A stretch of DNA of 64,000 nucleotides, taken from the NCBI GenBank assembly GCA_003996215.1, contig QJPP01001838.1, forward strand, positions 36,074 through 100,073, given 5' to 3'. This DNA comes from Jaltomata sinuosa. Lineage: Eukaryota > Streptophyta > Magnoliopsida > Solanales > Solanaceae. Positions 24,759 through 36,645 of the stretch are shown here, one piece after another. Each line of letters starts with the position of its first letter. The stretch's first letter is position 1. Under the pieces are notes generated by a model. The model did not search any database. It was not told the origin of the DNA and worked only from the letters and a program-made list of their open reading frames with translations. A program made the translations under genes and the position numbers.

Positions 24759-25678
24759 ACTTGTTTTCCTGGAATGTTATGTCTCCTGTAATTGACACTT
24801 TAGTCGATTTGTTTACTGCTTTGACTTTAAATTAGAATCTTGTACTGGTGCTACCTCTCTGGTAGACTTTTGATTGTAAACTCAACCTGATGGTCCTTAT
24901 TAATCATATCTATTTACTTAAAAAAAAAACTACTGAACTTGTTGTAACAAATATATATTGATCATGTGTATTTTGTTTGTTTTGAGTGATTCATAAAGGT
25001 CTTTTGACAGAAATACTTTGGTTATGTTTCTTACCTATATCTCATTATTCAATTTGTATTAGTTCTTTTTACCTTAGAATTTTGTTATAAGATGCTTAAT
25101 TTTTACAAGACATTCAATATCTGGTCTGTGAGCTAGCTAGTGAATCATTAAAGGGAGTCTCGACTTTAGTACTGACTGACTGTACCTACTGGAAGGTTTG
25201 TGTTGCTATCTTATTAACTATATGCAGTGTTATTTCAGTTTTGATTGTGGAAATTTAAAACTGTGGTACTAGAGTGGTCATGTTCTTACTGCATCTGTTT
25301 CAAGTTTGTCATAGACCAAAATGTAAAATTTTGACAGTACTACTTGGTTGTTTCCTTTGTATGAACAATGAAATACTACATTACTGCTCCTAACATGGCT
25401 GTTATTTGAGCCATTTATAAGGTGTTCCTTTTGAGTCAAGTTATTAGTAAGACTTAATATAGGAACAACAGGTTTAAGTTTATTTTGAAAAGGGATGATA
25501 GACTAACACTTTCGATGTATGTTAAATTCTGCATATTGATTGCTCAGAAAGATTGCACCTGTTGATTCAAATTTAAGTCTCTTGCACTATTTTTTTTAAT
25601 TTTTAAAACTTTGACTACAATTATCACTTTATAAGTATGATACTTACTTGTAGTATTGTTTTCCTAGATTCAGTAATC
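24759..25678 (+). other. Intergenic DNA between the two CACTA-1 genes
   Basis: AT-rich, no coding frame. It should hold the TNP2 3' end and the promoter or leader of the second gene. An intron-acceptor-like TTTTCCTAG stands at 25659-25667, just before the next ATG. Confidence 0.5.
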
Positions 25679-25844
25679 ATGACTCCAAGAAAAAACAATA
25701 ATGTGAAAGAAAGGAAATACATGGTGGCAGGAAGTCTTTCAACCATGGCTTGCAAACGGCTTTCGTCATTGAGAAGTGGTGAACAGATTATATGTCCAAA
25801 CTATTTTGTTGATCTAGTAGCGCAAGCTATGCTAAAACTGATAC

Positions 25845-26300
25845 CTCGAAAGTCTCCTCGAAAGTCTTCCCTTCTGTAAGCACAAGCTATGCAGGAACAA
25901 GTTCCTCGAAAGTCTGCATCTCTGATAGAACAACCTTTACAGGAACAAGTGCCTCGAAAGTCTCCTCTAAAATCCACCACTCTGAAAGAACAAGTTGTAC
26001 AGAAGCAAGTGTAACAAATGTCTCAAAATTCCTCCAATGTAAAAGCACAGGCTGTGCAGAAAGCAATTCAACAGGTGACTCAGAAATCTTCCACTGTAGA
26101 ATTACAGGCTGTGCAGCAACCATTGCAATGGGCGACTCAGAGTTCATCCACTCTTAAAGCATAAGCTATTCAAGAACAACCTCAAAAAAGTGCATATGAA
26201 TTCTTCCACTGTAGTAACAGAAGTTGCAGAGGAACAATTCCAACAAGTGCCAAGAGATTCTTCCACTCTAGAAAGAAAAGATGTACATGACCAAATGTAA
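25845..26300 (+). repeat. Degenerate coding repeat in TNPA exon 1
   Basis: About seven to eight copies of a 48-69-bp unit with the peptide pattern (L)KEQAVQEQVPRKSSxT. Copies differ in length by multiples of three in most cases, as expected when the array expanded under coding constraint, before the present stops arose. Confidence 0.7.
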
Positions 26301-27999
26301 CAAGAACCACTGAATTCTGAAGAAAATGAACTATGTGGAAAAGAAGGCAAGCACATTTAAATTTACTTTTAAATATTAAGATGCATTTCATTATAAAATT
26401 AGCTTATATTATTGCATTGTATGTTGTTTAATTTTGCTTTGTATTATTATAGGCCCTTCGAGTCAAAAAAACAGAAGAGGAAATACAATAATGCAGCATT
26501 TACATGCGTGAAAAGATCCTAAACTCATTGTTCTGAATAGGTACAAACAGTCGGTTGGTCCTACGAAAGAAATTATAGCAGAGCTGGGTAGCTTTCTTGG
26601 AACTTTGGCAAGAAATACAATGCTTTGTCCCCTTCATATACACAAGTGGAATCATGTGGATACAAAAAAGGACTTGTGGGAATATACCCTGGTTTGAGTT
26701 CTTACTTTTCTGATTTTGGTTAAGATCATTTTGTACTTTTGTTATTACTAACCCAAAGAATAAATTATAGGACAAATATGATATTCCTGATGCCGAAAGG
26801 GAGTGGGTTTTGGATAGAATTCAATCTGCTCGGATGAAGAACAAGAATCATTTGTATAAGAAGCACTTTAAGCCCTTTGATAATGACGAACTTCGAATAG
26901 CAAAAAAGCTTGATTATGTTTCAGAATATGATTTCAAGGATCTTCTCAAATATTGGCACTCCGACGAGTTCAAGGTTAGATTATGCACACATTAAGATTG
27001 TTTTGTTTCATTTATATCGATATGTTAGATCATAATATAATGAAACACACCATTCTAAAACTGTAGTAAGAGAGTTTTGTATGATCATTATGAATCTGAT
27101 CACTCAGTTTATTTATATTTGCATTGACTCACTTAACTGTTCTTGGTTTATTATTTAAGTAGATTTGGTGGATCATTTATTTGCATAAAATGAGTTAAAC
27201 AAATACCAAGAATCGAAAAAAATTGAAGAATCCACATACTGCTGGTAAAACAAGTTTTGCTGTGATACGTGATCAAATGGTTTGTTCTCTTTTTAATCTC
27301 TCATTAAATATAAGCTTGCTGTCATTACAAGATTTTTGACTGTCATTACAAGCTTTTTGATACTAAATTTTATGTAACTAGGAAAAAGGGAAGGAAACCC
27401 CCGGTGAAGTTTCACTTCAAGAAATCTTTGTGGCTACAAGAAAAAGAAAAGTTGGACGAGCATACAAGGACACTAATAAGGATACGATCAATAAAATTGT
27501 ATTATTAATCTTTATTGTTGACATTCTTTAGTTGTTCTTATATAGGCTCAGTTTGATTTAATTGAATTCTCTTCATTTAAACTTTATTTGTAGGCTGAAA
27601 TAGAGAAAGTTCAAAGTCATGAACAAACTGAAGATGGCAGTCAATCTGTTGATGCTTGTGCATCTATCCTGGGACCTGAACATCCAGGATTTATGAGATT
27701 ATATGGTTGAGGAGTTACTAAAACTGCCTTGAAAAGGAAGGGACATCTTGAACCCTCTGCAAGTGCTACTACTAATATGCAAGAAAAATTAGAAGACTTA
27801 GAAGATAGGATGCTGGAAAAATTAGAACAACAAAAAAGGAGCATCTGTCATGAAGTTACGGTTGACATCCTTAAATGACTTAATCTTATGTATCCTAGGA
27901 TTCAATTGGATGCTGACATATTGACAACATCTTGTGATCAGTCACAACAAGAAGATATCCAACCGATTAATCGGTCGTCTACCAGTAGCAACAACCAAG

Positions 28000-28849
28000 G
28001 TATGGTTCTCCTCTTCTTCCAAATTTTCATCTTCTTCTTCTTCTTTATTTTATTCTTCTTCTCCTTTTTCTTATAATTACTGATACTAAGCATTATTCAT
28101 AGTTGTAATTCTTGAAGGTGCTGGCAAATATTTTTCTTTCAATTCTCTTTTTTGGTTGGTTTGATACATCTGCCAACTGTCACAAAGTTATTGTCAAATG
28201 AAATGCTTATATGGTTATATTCTGAAATTGTTATATGATTATATTCTGAAAATAGTTATATGGTTATGTTCTGGAAATGGTTATACGATTATATTCTGAA
28301 ATGGTTATATGGTTATGTTCTGGAAATGGTTATATGGTTATAGGGTTATGTTGTCAACTTATATGGTCATGTTATGCAAATTAAGATCGATATCATTCTG
28401 GGAATTGGGTATATGATTATGTTGTCAAATTCAAGGTCAAATTATATGATTATATTCTGAAAATTAAGATGATAGCGTTTGAAAATTAGTTATATTTTTA
28501 AATTCAAGGTCAAATTATATAGTTGTGTTCTGAAGTTAACACTATAGTGTAATCCCTTAAAAATCCAAACCATGTCATGGGGTAAACGTGATGTAAAATG
28601 TCCCATCTCTTGACTTATTTTCAAAGTGTTTGCCAAACTGAATTATATTTAGTATGTGTCTTCACATACATACATTTGGTAATGAATATTGTTAGCAACA
28701 TAATGAGCTCTTAAAAGTTACTTATATGATGTTGAATTTTGAGATTCAACAACCTAATGCTACTATAAGGGTGATGCTTTAATTGTATTTTTTAAAAACT
28801 GAATATATATGCTTCCTAAAGGGGATATGATGATTTGTCTGCAAGGTAG
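28000..28849 (+). other. Last TNPA intron, left part
   Basis: Begins at the GT after CAACCAAG and runs to the Athila insertion. It has a TTC-rich tract (28015-28070) and an array of about 18/36-bp units based on GGTTATATGGTTATGTTCTG (about 28205-28345, with weaker copies to 28530). No coding sequence. Confidence 0.6.
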
Positions 28850-30177
28850 TGATAACGCCCAAACTACACCTCAATTTAAGAAGCGTAAGCGGTCGTCGTC
28901 AAATATAGAACCCAACAGAGGTTGGGGTCGATCCCACAGGGAATAAGGTGAAAGTTAAGTCTTTAGTGAATTAGATGACTAATGGTCGATAGTTTCCGGT
29001 AAATAGGGGGGGGGGGGTTTGTGTGAACAATGTGTAAACAAAACGAACAATAATGTATGAGTGAAAATTAATATGAGAGAGAACTAGGGAAGTTTTCACC
29101 ATGGCGTTGTAACAATTCCGATTTAAAGCTTAGTCGGGTTCTTTCTTATATGCGTGTCACGATGTGGTTGAATTAATGGTATCATCTAAACGTTTCTCAA
29201 CCAAATAGACGAATTTTCTTTTCAATTCTCTCAAACTTGAAAAGGTGAGCTTTTATATTTCAATCCTAAACATCAAGTAGATTAATCTAGTTACAACATT
29301 AATCATAAGACGAGAGTTGGTAGTCTCGAATCCTCGTAGTTAATCAAATTTCCCGGTTTTAATTTCTTTACTCAAGCAAATTAAACCTAGGCATGTTCTA
29401 ATGTTTTCAACCACTAGAAAACGTGAAGAATGAATGATTAACAATGTGACAATCATAAATATTGAACCCGACGCTACCCGAAATCTATATCGCTACTTTA
29501 GCCATGGCTCCCACAACCCTAGTTGTGGAAAGTTAGTTAATCATGCTTTTATGGAAAGAGAAGAAGTTCATATTCATAATAAAGAAAAGAGATTCTTACA
29601 ATATAATGAAAACAATCTTCAATTATCCAAGAACAAGAAACAAAGATCCCAAGAACAATTCAAGAACACGATTTCAAGAAGAAGAAAACGTGTTTCTTGC
29701 TCTCAAATTATCGCTCAAAAACTCTCCTAAAACTATTGGGTAATGTATTGGTAATGAATTATGTTAATTTGTAATTCAATGCATGAAATAAACCTAACAT
29801 AGGGTATTTATAGGAGTCCAGGAAATAAACCCAAAAACATTCGGAATCCGCGTCGCGCACTGCCTCAACTTGACGGTTCGGGGTGACGGACCATCGCAAG
29901 CTTGACGGACCGTCATGGTGGCCGTCACCACTAGGCAGTGGTGCTGCCTAAGGTTGACGGTTTGGGCTGACGGACCGTCACCAGCTTGACGGACCGTCAC
30001 TCAGGCCGTCACTCTTATCCAGAATGTCGTTTTGCTCGTATTTCCTTCCGTTTCTATGTTTGTCTCTCTTTCCTGAAAACATAACATAAAACATTAAAAA
30101 CGACGACGGTTGCTTGAAAACTTACGATTGTTCTTAGTTTAGAGGCGTCGAAAGTGCCGTTGAATGGCGGCACATCA
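28850..30177 (-). repeat. 3' LTR of the Athila element (left copy)
   Basis: 1328 bp. It contains a run of ten G (about 29008-29017) and, at 29870-30010, an array of GACGGACCGTCA-like palindromes. One extra palindrome unit here (about 19 bp, near 29889-29907) is missing from the right copy. Confidence 0.93.
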
Positions 30178-31625
30178 ACACCCTCAACTTAAAACGTTCG
30201 CTTGTCCTCAAGCAACATGACACAAAAAACAATAAGACGACTCAACTAAGAATACAAAATCGTGTCTCTAGCCACTCATGGTCATTCAATGCTTATTCAA
30301 TTTCAAATCAAGCTCCCTAGTAGCACACAAATGTATGAAACATTAACTTGCAAGGATCCAAACATGTCATTCCAATATGATAGAATATTATCCATACACA
30401 CGCGCAGCTATCCTAACAGTCAATAGACAATACAGAAATCTTGGTGCCCTCACCACAAAGAAGTCCCACACACAAAGTTTAGGACTAGGTAAGATGCTCA
30501 CACTCACAAACGATTTCAAACAATGCACATGCGATGCCATAAGCTTGCCCTTACTATTCTATTCCAATTCTTCAGAAAGCCGCTCAGGATCACTACAGGA
30601 CTTGTTTGGGCTTGTAATGAGGCTTCGGGTGCAGGTAAGATACGTTTGGGGAATAGTGACTAAACCCTCCTTGGAATCACCGACCTACTATTTCCACATA
30701 ACTTAACTTTGTCCATCCTTATTCACCTCTTTATTCCCTTCTTTTTAGTTACAGGTGCGGCCTCTTTATTTTGACACTTCTTTTTATTTCTTTTTCATCT
30801 CTTTTTTTTTCGTTTCTTTATCGTTCTTAGACACACACCCGGAATTTTTATTCTATCCACAACCAATCTTATCCCTCCTATTTTTCTTATCATTTACCTC
30901 TATAGTAGCCACCCTCAACTTAGGCTGATTGCCTGAGTTGAGGTGCACGATGTCCAAGGAAGGACCAGGGCCAAAACAGGGATTCAAAGTTACACAGGAA
31001 CGGTGACAGGTTATTGAAAGAATAGGGTCAATTATGGCTCAAACAGGGATCAAAGGGATTATTTACATTTGGACGGTCTTATAGGCTAAGTGGACTGCAC
31101 ACAAAAAGGGCCTGTGATCCTTTCCTAAGAAACCAACTTCAAACTTTAACAAAATAGACCGGGCAAGTTCTAGATGCATGCACAGAGTAAGAATTTATAA
31201 CAATACGCTCACACACACTTGGCACCAAGAAACCATACCACTACCAACTATCAAGACAACAACTCGGCTTAAGCATACTTATTCCAATCATAACCACACA
31301 ATGACATCCAAGGATCCAGACAGTCAATCATTTCAAACATAAGTACAAAATCTTTTTCAGAGGGGGCTCCTTTTAGTTTTTTCAAAAAAAAGCCATGCTT
31401 GCTATAGACACTAGAAAACAACTAAAATTTAAACGACAACCTAAACATGCCGGTTCTACTAGATAGCACACTGGAGGGAAAAGAAACACGGCAACAAAAA
31501 CCCTCGGTGGTGAAAGACTCACAGGTAACCCAACACCCTCAACTTAGACTCATGCATTGTCCCCAATGCATACATGTGAAAACTAAAGCTGTGAGAGAAA
31601 GGAATACCTGTGAAGTCCATGGGGC
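30178..31625 (-). other. Athila non-coding region between protease and 3' LTR
   Basis: No coding frame of the pol type. The polypurine tract, on the minus strand, is TAAGTTGAGGGTGT directly before the LTR (complement of 30178-30191). The same purine-rich string recurs on the minus strand at about 31538-31551 and, slightly changed, at about 30911-30924. Confidence 0.6.
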
Positions 31626-32494
31626 TCAGAGTCTGGCATGATGTTGGAGACCGCCAGGGTCTCCAAAGCAGGCGAAATCGATGGAATAGGTGCCAGCTAC
31701 CCCATCCCGTTGAGCTCCAACTTCCTCTTTTATCGGCTCCGCAGCTAGTCGCGGCAACTTCTTTACTCTTTCTTTGCTGGTTTTCTTGCGGTGTTTTCTC
31801 TTCCTTGATTTGTTTTCACCGCCTTCCTCGACATGTTTCCCTTCTTGCGATCGCAACCTCATTCTTGTAACAGCTAGGGTCTCGACAGGACCCTTCTCCT
31901 CAATATGCAACTCCGCAGGGGCTTCCTCAACCACATCTATGACCGCGACCACTCTCATGTCTCTTGGTTGCTTCATCAATTTACACACATCAAACTTGAC
32001 AAATTCATTGTTTAACCTGAATGTCAGTTCGTTTCTCTCCATGTCGACCAACACTCTTGCAGTGGCTAGCAATGGTCGTCCCAAGATTATGGGAACTTCA
32101 AAGTCCACTTCGCAATCTAAGATCACAAAGTCAGCCAGAAATATAAGCTTACCAACCTTTACTAGCACATCAGACAATATTCCCACCGGTCGCTTTACTG
32201 AACGGTCAGCCATTACCACCCTCATGGTCGTTGGTTTGGGAGCTCCCAAACCCAATTGTTTATAGATTGCTAGAGGCATCAAGTTGATGCTAGCACCAAG
32301 ATCACATAATGCTTTTCCAAAGTTGAGCTTCCCGATAGTACAGGGAACAGTAAAAGCACCCGGATCTTTCTTCTTATCCACTAACGATCTTGAGGAAATA
32401 GCACTGCAGTGGTGGAGGTTATCTTCTGGTTCCACGCTCACTGACCTCTTCTTGGTAATCAAGTCCTTCATGAACTTGGCATATCCGGGCATTT
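31626..32494 (-). pseudogene. Athila protease region of the gag-protease frame
   Basis: Continues gag in a different frame. MPGYAKFMKDLITKKRS is the gag-protease junction of Athila elements. CDLGASINLMPLAIYK (near 32300) is the aspartic protease active site, and VPIILGRPLLATARVLVD (near 32070) is the conserved second block. The tail is Lys/Arg-rich (KSRKRKHRKKTSK). The reading frame itself is open for about 290 codons. It is cut off from gag by a single extra A in a run of seven A (complement of 32492-32498); six A would give one frame. It would process Gag; as it stands it could only be made by frameshift. No RT follows. Confidence 0.85.
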
Positions 32495-34200
32495 TTTTCA
32501 AGCGCTTCTACCAGTGGGATGTTTATTGATATCTGCTTGAGCATGGTCATGAAATTCAGGAACTTGCCATCTTCCACTTTCTTCTTCAAACATTGCGGAA
32601 AAGGAGGTGGTGGCCGAGGCATCATAGTTGGAAGCTTTTTAACTTCCTTGCTTTTATCCGTGAGCTTTTGCGTAGCATCCTCCGCCTCATTGTCATCCGC
32701 AACATCACCTTGAGTCTGAATTACCGGATGTGATTCTGGTAACGTTTTGCCGCTTCTTGTAGTGATCTCCATACAGCTCCCATCCTTCCGAGGATTTTGA
32801 ATAGTGTCACTCGGCAGGGTACCTGTCCTTCTTTGATTTAGAGCCACCGAGATCTGACCCACTTGTTGCTCTAATTGCTTGATCGAGGTGGAATGTGAAT
32901 CCACTACCTGACTCATTGTTGATAGTTCGGTCCTCATCTCCTTTACCGCGGAGTCAATAGATTCCACCTTTAGCAGCATCTTCGCCATCATGTTCTCCAA
33001 TTTAGACGTCCCTATCTCGGTGCTAGCTCTATCCCGATTACCAGGTGGTACATACAAGCCACCTCTATCAGTGTTATTCTTCCAGTTCCCCTGATCGCGA
33101 TCTCTGTAGCCAGCTTTTTCATAGTAGTTGTCCTTCTGATAGTTCCGACCTTGGTTTCCTTGGCCGTTGGCCTGGAAACCACCCAAATAATTCGCCTCCT
33201 TATCAGATTCGAACTCTGCTGCTCTACCTTGGGAACCCACAGCTTTCACCTTTTCAATACCTCCTGACAACAAATGCTTTGTCAGTAGGTCCATTTGCGT
33301 CTTCAGATGGGCCATATCTTGGTCCCGCTCTTCCTCCTTTATGCGCTGCTCTGCTGACATACCAACTGCATAAGTGCTAGCTGCTACCTCTGTATCACGT
33401 GTATGCCAGGCCCTATTGGTTTTTGTGAGCCTGTCCAAAATAGTTGTGGCATCGGCAAAAGTGAGACCCATAAACGCTCCACCTGCTGCATTATCCAATG
33501 TCGGCTTGGTAGCCAAATTCAGTGCCCTGTAGAATGTCTGCATCAAGAAATTGTTGGTCAACTGATGGTTGGGGCATTGTGTCAGCTTCTTCTTGAATCG
33601 CAACCAGGTCTCATGTAATGCCTCATGGGGTTGTTGTCTGAAATTGCTAATTTCATCCCTCAACTGTATCATCCTAGAGGGAGGAAAGAAACTTTCTAGG
33701 AAAGCTCCTTTCAACTCTCCCCAAGTTGCGATAGAGTCGGGGGTTAGCTCTGTCAACCATAATGCTGCCTCATCAGACAGAGACAACAGAAACAACCTGA
33801 GCCTGATCGCTATCTGACTTACTCCAGGCAGTTCGAACGACTTGCAGATACCCACGAAATTCATCAAGTGTTGGTTTGGATCGTCACCAGCAACACCGCG
33901 GAACACTCCTCTCAAGTTCAACAGCTGAATCATTGTGCTAGTAATGTTGAACTTGGCCCCAGGCGCTAGCGGAGGAAGAATAATGGTGCCCATAGCACCA
34001 ACTCCATCCAAATCGATATCCTCATCATTCAACTCCATGTCGACCTCAAGACCACCAGCATTCAAACGTTGTTGGGCTTGCTGCGCTGCAGCGAGTCTCG
34101 CTGCCTCTTGTTGTTGCTCATTCATGTTTCGCCTTATCATTCTTGCCAGCTCGGGGTCGTAGGGTAATATTGGTTCACCCGAGCCTTGGATACTTGGCAT
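32419..34200 (-). CDS. Athila Gag, long open frame
   Basis: About 593 codons from the ATG at 34200 (an in-frame stop lies four codons upstream, so this is the first possible ATG). N-terminal region rich in Gln and Ala. The retrotransposon gag domain spans about residues 90-250 (NITSTMIQLLNLRGVFRGVA; DEAALWLTELTPDSIATWGE; FLESFFPPSRMIQLRDEISN). A heptad-like segment (MLLKVESIDSAVKEMRTELS onward, about residue 410) predicts a coiled coil. The final 26 or so residues are out of the ancestral frame because of the extra A noted for the protease. Athila Gag has no classical zinc knuckle and none is seen. It is the only long undamaged protein in the window, and a possible partner for packaging in trans. 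Confidence 0.88.
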   Translation of the reverse strand: MPSIQGSGEPILPYDPELARMIRRNMNEQQQEAARLAAAQQAQQRLNAGGLEVDMELNDEDIDLDGVGAMGTIILPPLAPGAKFNITSTMIQLLNLRGVFRGVAGDDPNQHLMNFVGICKSFELPGVSQIAIRLRLFLLSLSDEAALWLTELTPDSIATWGELKGAFLESFFPPSRMIQLRDEISNFRQQPHEALHETWLRFKKKLTQCPNHQLTNNFLMQTFYRALNLATKPTLDNAAGGAFMGLTFADATTILDRLTKTNRAWHTRDTEVAASTYAVGMSAEQRIKEEERDQDMAHLKTQMDLLTKHLLSGGIEKVKAVGSQGRAAEFESDKEANYLGGFQANGQGNQGRNYQKDNYYEKAGYRDRDQGNWKNNTDRGGLYVPPGNRDRASTEIGTSKLENMMAKMLLKVESIDSAVKEMRTELSTMSQVVDSHSTSIKQLEQQVGQISVALNQRRTGTLPSDTIQNPRKDGSCMEITTRSGKTLPESHPVIQTQGDVADDNEAEDATQKLTDKSKEVKKLPTMMPRPPPPFPQCLKKKVEDGKFLNFMTMLKQISINIPLVEALEKNARICQVHEGLDYQEEVSERGTRR

Positions 34201-34302
34201 GCACAACTATGTACCCTGTAAAAACAAAAACAACAAACAAAAATAAAAGCAGGAAATATGACTAAAGGTTAAATAAACACACCGGACTTAATAAACAACC
34301 GT

Positions 34303-34327
34303 ATTCCCCGGCAATGGTGCCAAAATT
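34303..34327 (-). promoter_or_regulatory. Athila primer-binding site
   Basis: Complement reads TTTTGGCACCATTGCCGGGG directly after the right LTR. Compared with the tRNA-Asp type site there are two changes, G to A in both cases. Confidence 0.8.
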
Positions 34328-35630
34328 TGATAACGCCCAAACTACACCTCAATTTAAGAAGCGTAAGCGGTCGTCATCAAATATAGAACCCAACAGAGGT
34401 TGGGGTCGATCCCACAGGGAATAAGGTGAAAGTTAAGTCTTTAGTGAATAAATGACTAATTGTCGATAGTTTCCGGTAAATAGGGGGGGTTTGTGTGAAC
34501 AATGTGTAAACAAAACGAACAATAATGTATGAGTGAAAATCAATATGAGAGAGAACTAGGGAAGTGTTCACCATGGCGTTGTAACAATTCCGATTTAAAG
34601 CTTAGCCGGGTTCTTTCTTATATGCGTGTCACGATGTGGTTGAATTAATGGTATCATCTAAACATTTCTCAACCAAATAGACGAATTTCCTTTTCAATTC
34701 TCTCGAACTTGAAAAGGTGAGATTTTATATTTCAATCCTAAACATCAAGTAGATTAATCTAGTTACAGCATTAATCATAAGACGAGAGTTGGTAGTCTCG
34801 AATCCTCGTAGTTAATCAAATTTCCCGGTTTTAATTTCTTTACTCAAGAAAATTAAACCTAGGCATGTTCTAATATTTGCAACCACTAGAAAACGTGAAG
34901 AATGAATGATTAACAACGTGACAATCATAAATATTGAACCCGACGCTACCCGGAATCTATATCGCTACTTTAGCCATGGCTCCCACAACCCTAGTTGTGG
35001 GAAGTTAGTTAATCATGCTTTTATGGAAAGAGAAGAAGTTCATATTCATAATAAAGAAAAGAGATTCTTACAATATAATGAAAACAATCTTCAATTATCC
35101 AAGAACAAGAAACCAAGATCCCAAGAACAATTCAAGAACACGATTTCAAGAAGAAGAAAACGTGTTTCTTGCTCTCAAATTCTCGCTCAAAAACTCTCCT
35201 AAAACTATTGGGTAATGTATTGGTAATGAATTATGTTAATTTGTAATTCAATGCATGAAATAAACCTAACATAGGGTATTTATAGGAGTCCAGGAAATAA
35301 ACCCAAAAACGTTCGGAATCCGCATCGCGCACTGCCTCAACTTGACGGTTTGGGGTGACGGACCGTCACGGTGGCCGTCACCACTAGGCAGTGGTGCTGC
35401 CTAAGGTTGACGGTTTGGGCTGACGGACTGTCACCAGCTTGACGGACCGTCACTCAGGCCGTCACTCTTATCCAGAATGTCGTTTTGCTCGTATTTCCTT
35501 CCGTTTCTATGTTTGTCTCTCTTTCCTGAAAACATAACATAAAACATCAAAAACGACGATGGTTGCTTGAAAACTTATGAATGTTCTTAGTTTAGAGGCG
35601 TCAAAAGTGCCGTAGAATGGCGGCATATCA
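34328..35630 (-). repeat. 5' LTR of the Athila element (right copy)
   Basis: 1303 bp, nearly identical to the left copy. The GACGGACCGTCA array lies at 35340-35465, about 165-290 bp from the transcriptional 5' end of the LTR. A poly-G run is seven bases here instead of ten. Confidence 0.93.
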
Positions 35631-35635
35631 GGTAG

Positions 35636-36592
35636 TTAGTGTTTTGACTGTATCTTTAATAGTATCTAAAGTTAGTTTGCTTAAAAATGTGAGACCTCGT
35701 CAGCCTTGGCCTTCAAAGTTTTATTGAGTAATTGAATTGCTACTAAGCTTTATTGAGTAATTGAACTTCAAAATTTATTTTTTTGATGTACAAATTTATG
35801 TTCAAAATCTGTACTTTGGCAGAACTATGGTGTGAGGCGGGAGGATAGGAGTTTGTGGTAATGAATCTGTTAAAAGCTTCACCGTTGCTTTTAAGTGTTG
35901 AAGTATGTTTTGCATTTGACCTTGACATTTATAGTATGTTAAACTGCATCCTTTCTCTAGTATTTTGCTGGTACTTAACATGCATTGGCAATTCTAGTGC
36001 TACTCCAATCAAAACTTTTAAATTCTGAACCTGTGAATTGAGATGATAATATTTGTATAACTTATGGATGTTTATACTTTTTTGATGTACAAATTTAAGT
36101 TCAAAATCTGTATTTTGGTAGAACTATGGTGTGGTACAAGAGGATAGAAGTTTGTTGTAATGCATCTGTTAAAAGCTTGATCATTGCTTTTAAGTGTTGA
36201 AGTATGTTTTGCATTTGACCTTGACATTTATAGTATGTTAAACTACATCGATGTGATAGTGTTTTGCTGGTACTTAACATGCATTGGCAATTCTAGTGCA
36301 ACTCCAATCAAAAATTTTAACTTCTGAACCTGTGAATTGAGATGGTAATATTTGTAGAACTTCTGGATGTTTATAAACTATGGGATTGACTAACAACCCA
36401 TATAATTATTGGCTCAAAGTTTTCGGGAGCCTAGATATTGGATTCATGTTGTAAAATTCTCTCAGATACACATTGAAGAAATTTTTATTAGCTTTCTCCT
36501 TTTATCTCACTGCCTATCATTGACTAAAAATTGAAGTTTCAGCAGATAATAATTAAAATTTATTCATAACTTATATTTATCGACTTTTGTAG
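35636..36592 (+). repeat. Last TNPA intron, right part, with a 304-bp tandem duplication
   Basis: Two copies in direct order, about 35775-36078 and 36079-36375, share TTGATGTACAAATTTA, AAGTATGTTTTGCATTTGAC, TGGTACTTAACATGCATTGG and AACCTGTGAATTGAGATG. Differences are scattered. The intron ends at TTTTGTAG (36585-36592). Confidence 0.85.
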
Positions 36593-36645
36593 GTGGATAT
36601 ACTAATCAAGGAGATGATGAAAGCATTGATGAAGAAGGCAGTTGA

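Larger units (their letters stand above)
28850..35630 (-). mobile_element. Athila-lineage LTR element with gag and protease only, duplication GGTAG
   Basis: Complete element of 6781 bp flanked by perfect GGTAG repeats at 28845-28849 and 35631-35635. Transcription sense is minus. Both LTRs have TG...CA ends. The primer site (complement of 34305-34322) reads TGGCACCATTGCCGGGGA, two changes from the tRNA-Asp type site typical of Athila. Gag and protease are present; RT, RNase H and integrase are absent, leaving about 1.4 kb of non-coding DNA between protease and 3' LTR. About 30 substitutions between the LTRs by hand count (roughly 2-3 percent) and one 19-bp deletion mean it is far younger than its CACTA host. 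It resembles non-autonomous gag-only elements (TR-GAG type) or is an Athila deletion product. Confidence 0.92.
25679..36645 (+). pseudogene. TNPA / Transposase_24-like second gene of CACTA-1, seven exons, broken
   Basis: Proposed exons: 25679 to about 26355; about 26452-26691; 26771-26974; about 27188-27279; 27382-27498; 27594-27999; 36593-36645. All internal boundaries offer GT and AG. Family marks are VGPTKEIIAELGSFLGTLAR near 26560, DTKKDLWEYTL ending at 26691, DLLKYWHSDEFK ending at 26974, then KNPHTAGKTSFAVIRDQ, and GPEHPGFMRLYG near 27670. The last exon ends GDDESIDEEGS. Exon 1 has a degenerate repeat rich in Gln, Lys and Ser. Stops occur in several exons (for example HA*KDP near 26520 and LYG*GVT near 27710). 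In En/Spm, the second gene encodes the subterminal-repeat binding protein. The last intron holds a 6.8-kb Athila element. Exon limits are by eye. Confidence 0.75.

Noticed and set aside
31774..32265. Open frame of 163 codons on the plus strand
   Set aside because: It is the exact antisense of the Athila protease frame and has a composition typical of such shadows.
32488..32500. Programmed ribosomal frameshift site at the run of seven A
   Set aside because: The downstream frame requires a +1 shift, while A-rich slippery heptamers act in the -1 direction; a one-base insertion explains it.
29434..35202. A 98-codon open frame present in both Athila LTRs (29434-29730 and 34906-35202) with near-identical sequence
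   Set aside because: It lies antisense to the element and is conserved only because the LTRs are young copies of each other; no family motif and no sign of selection beyond the shared origin.
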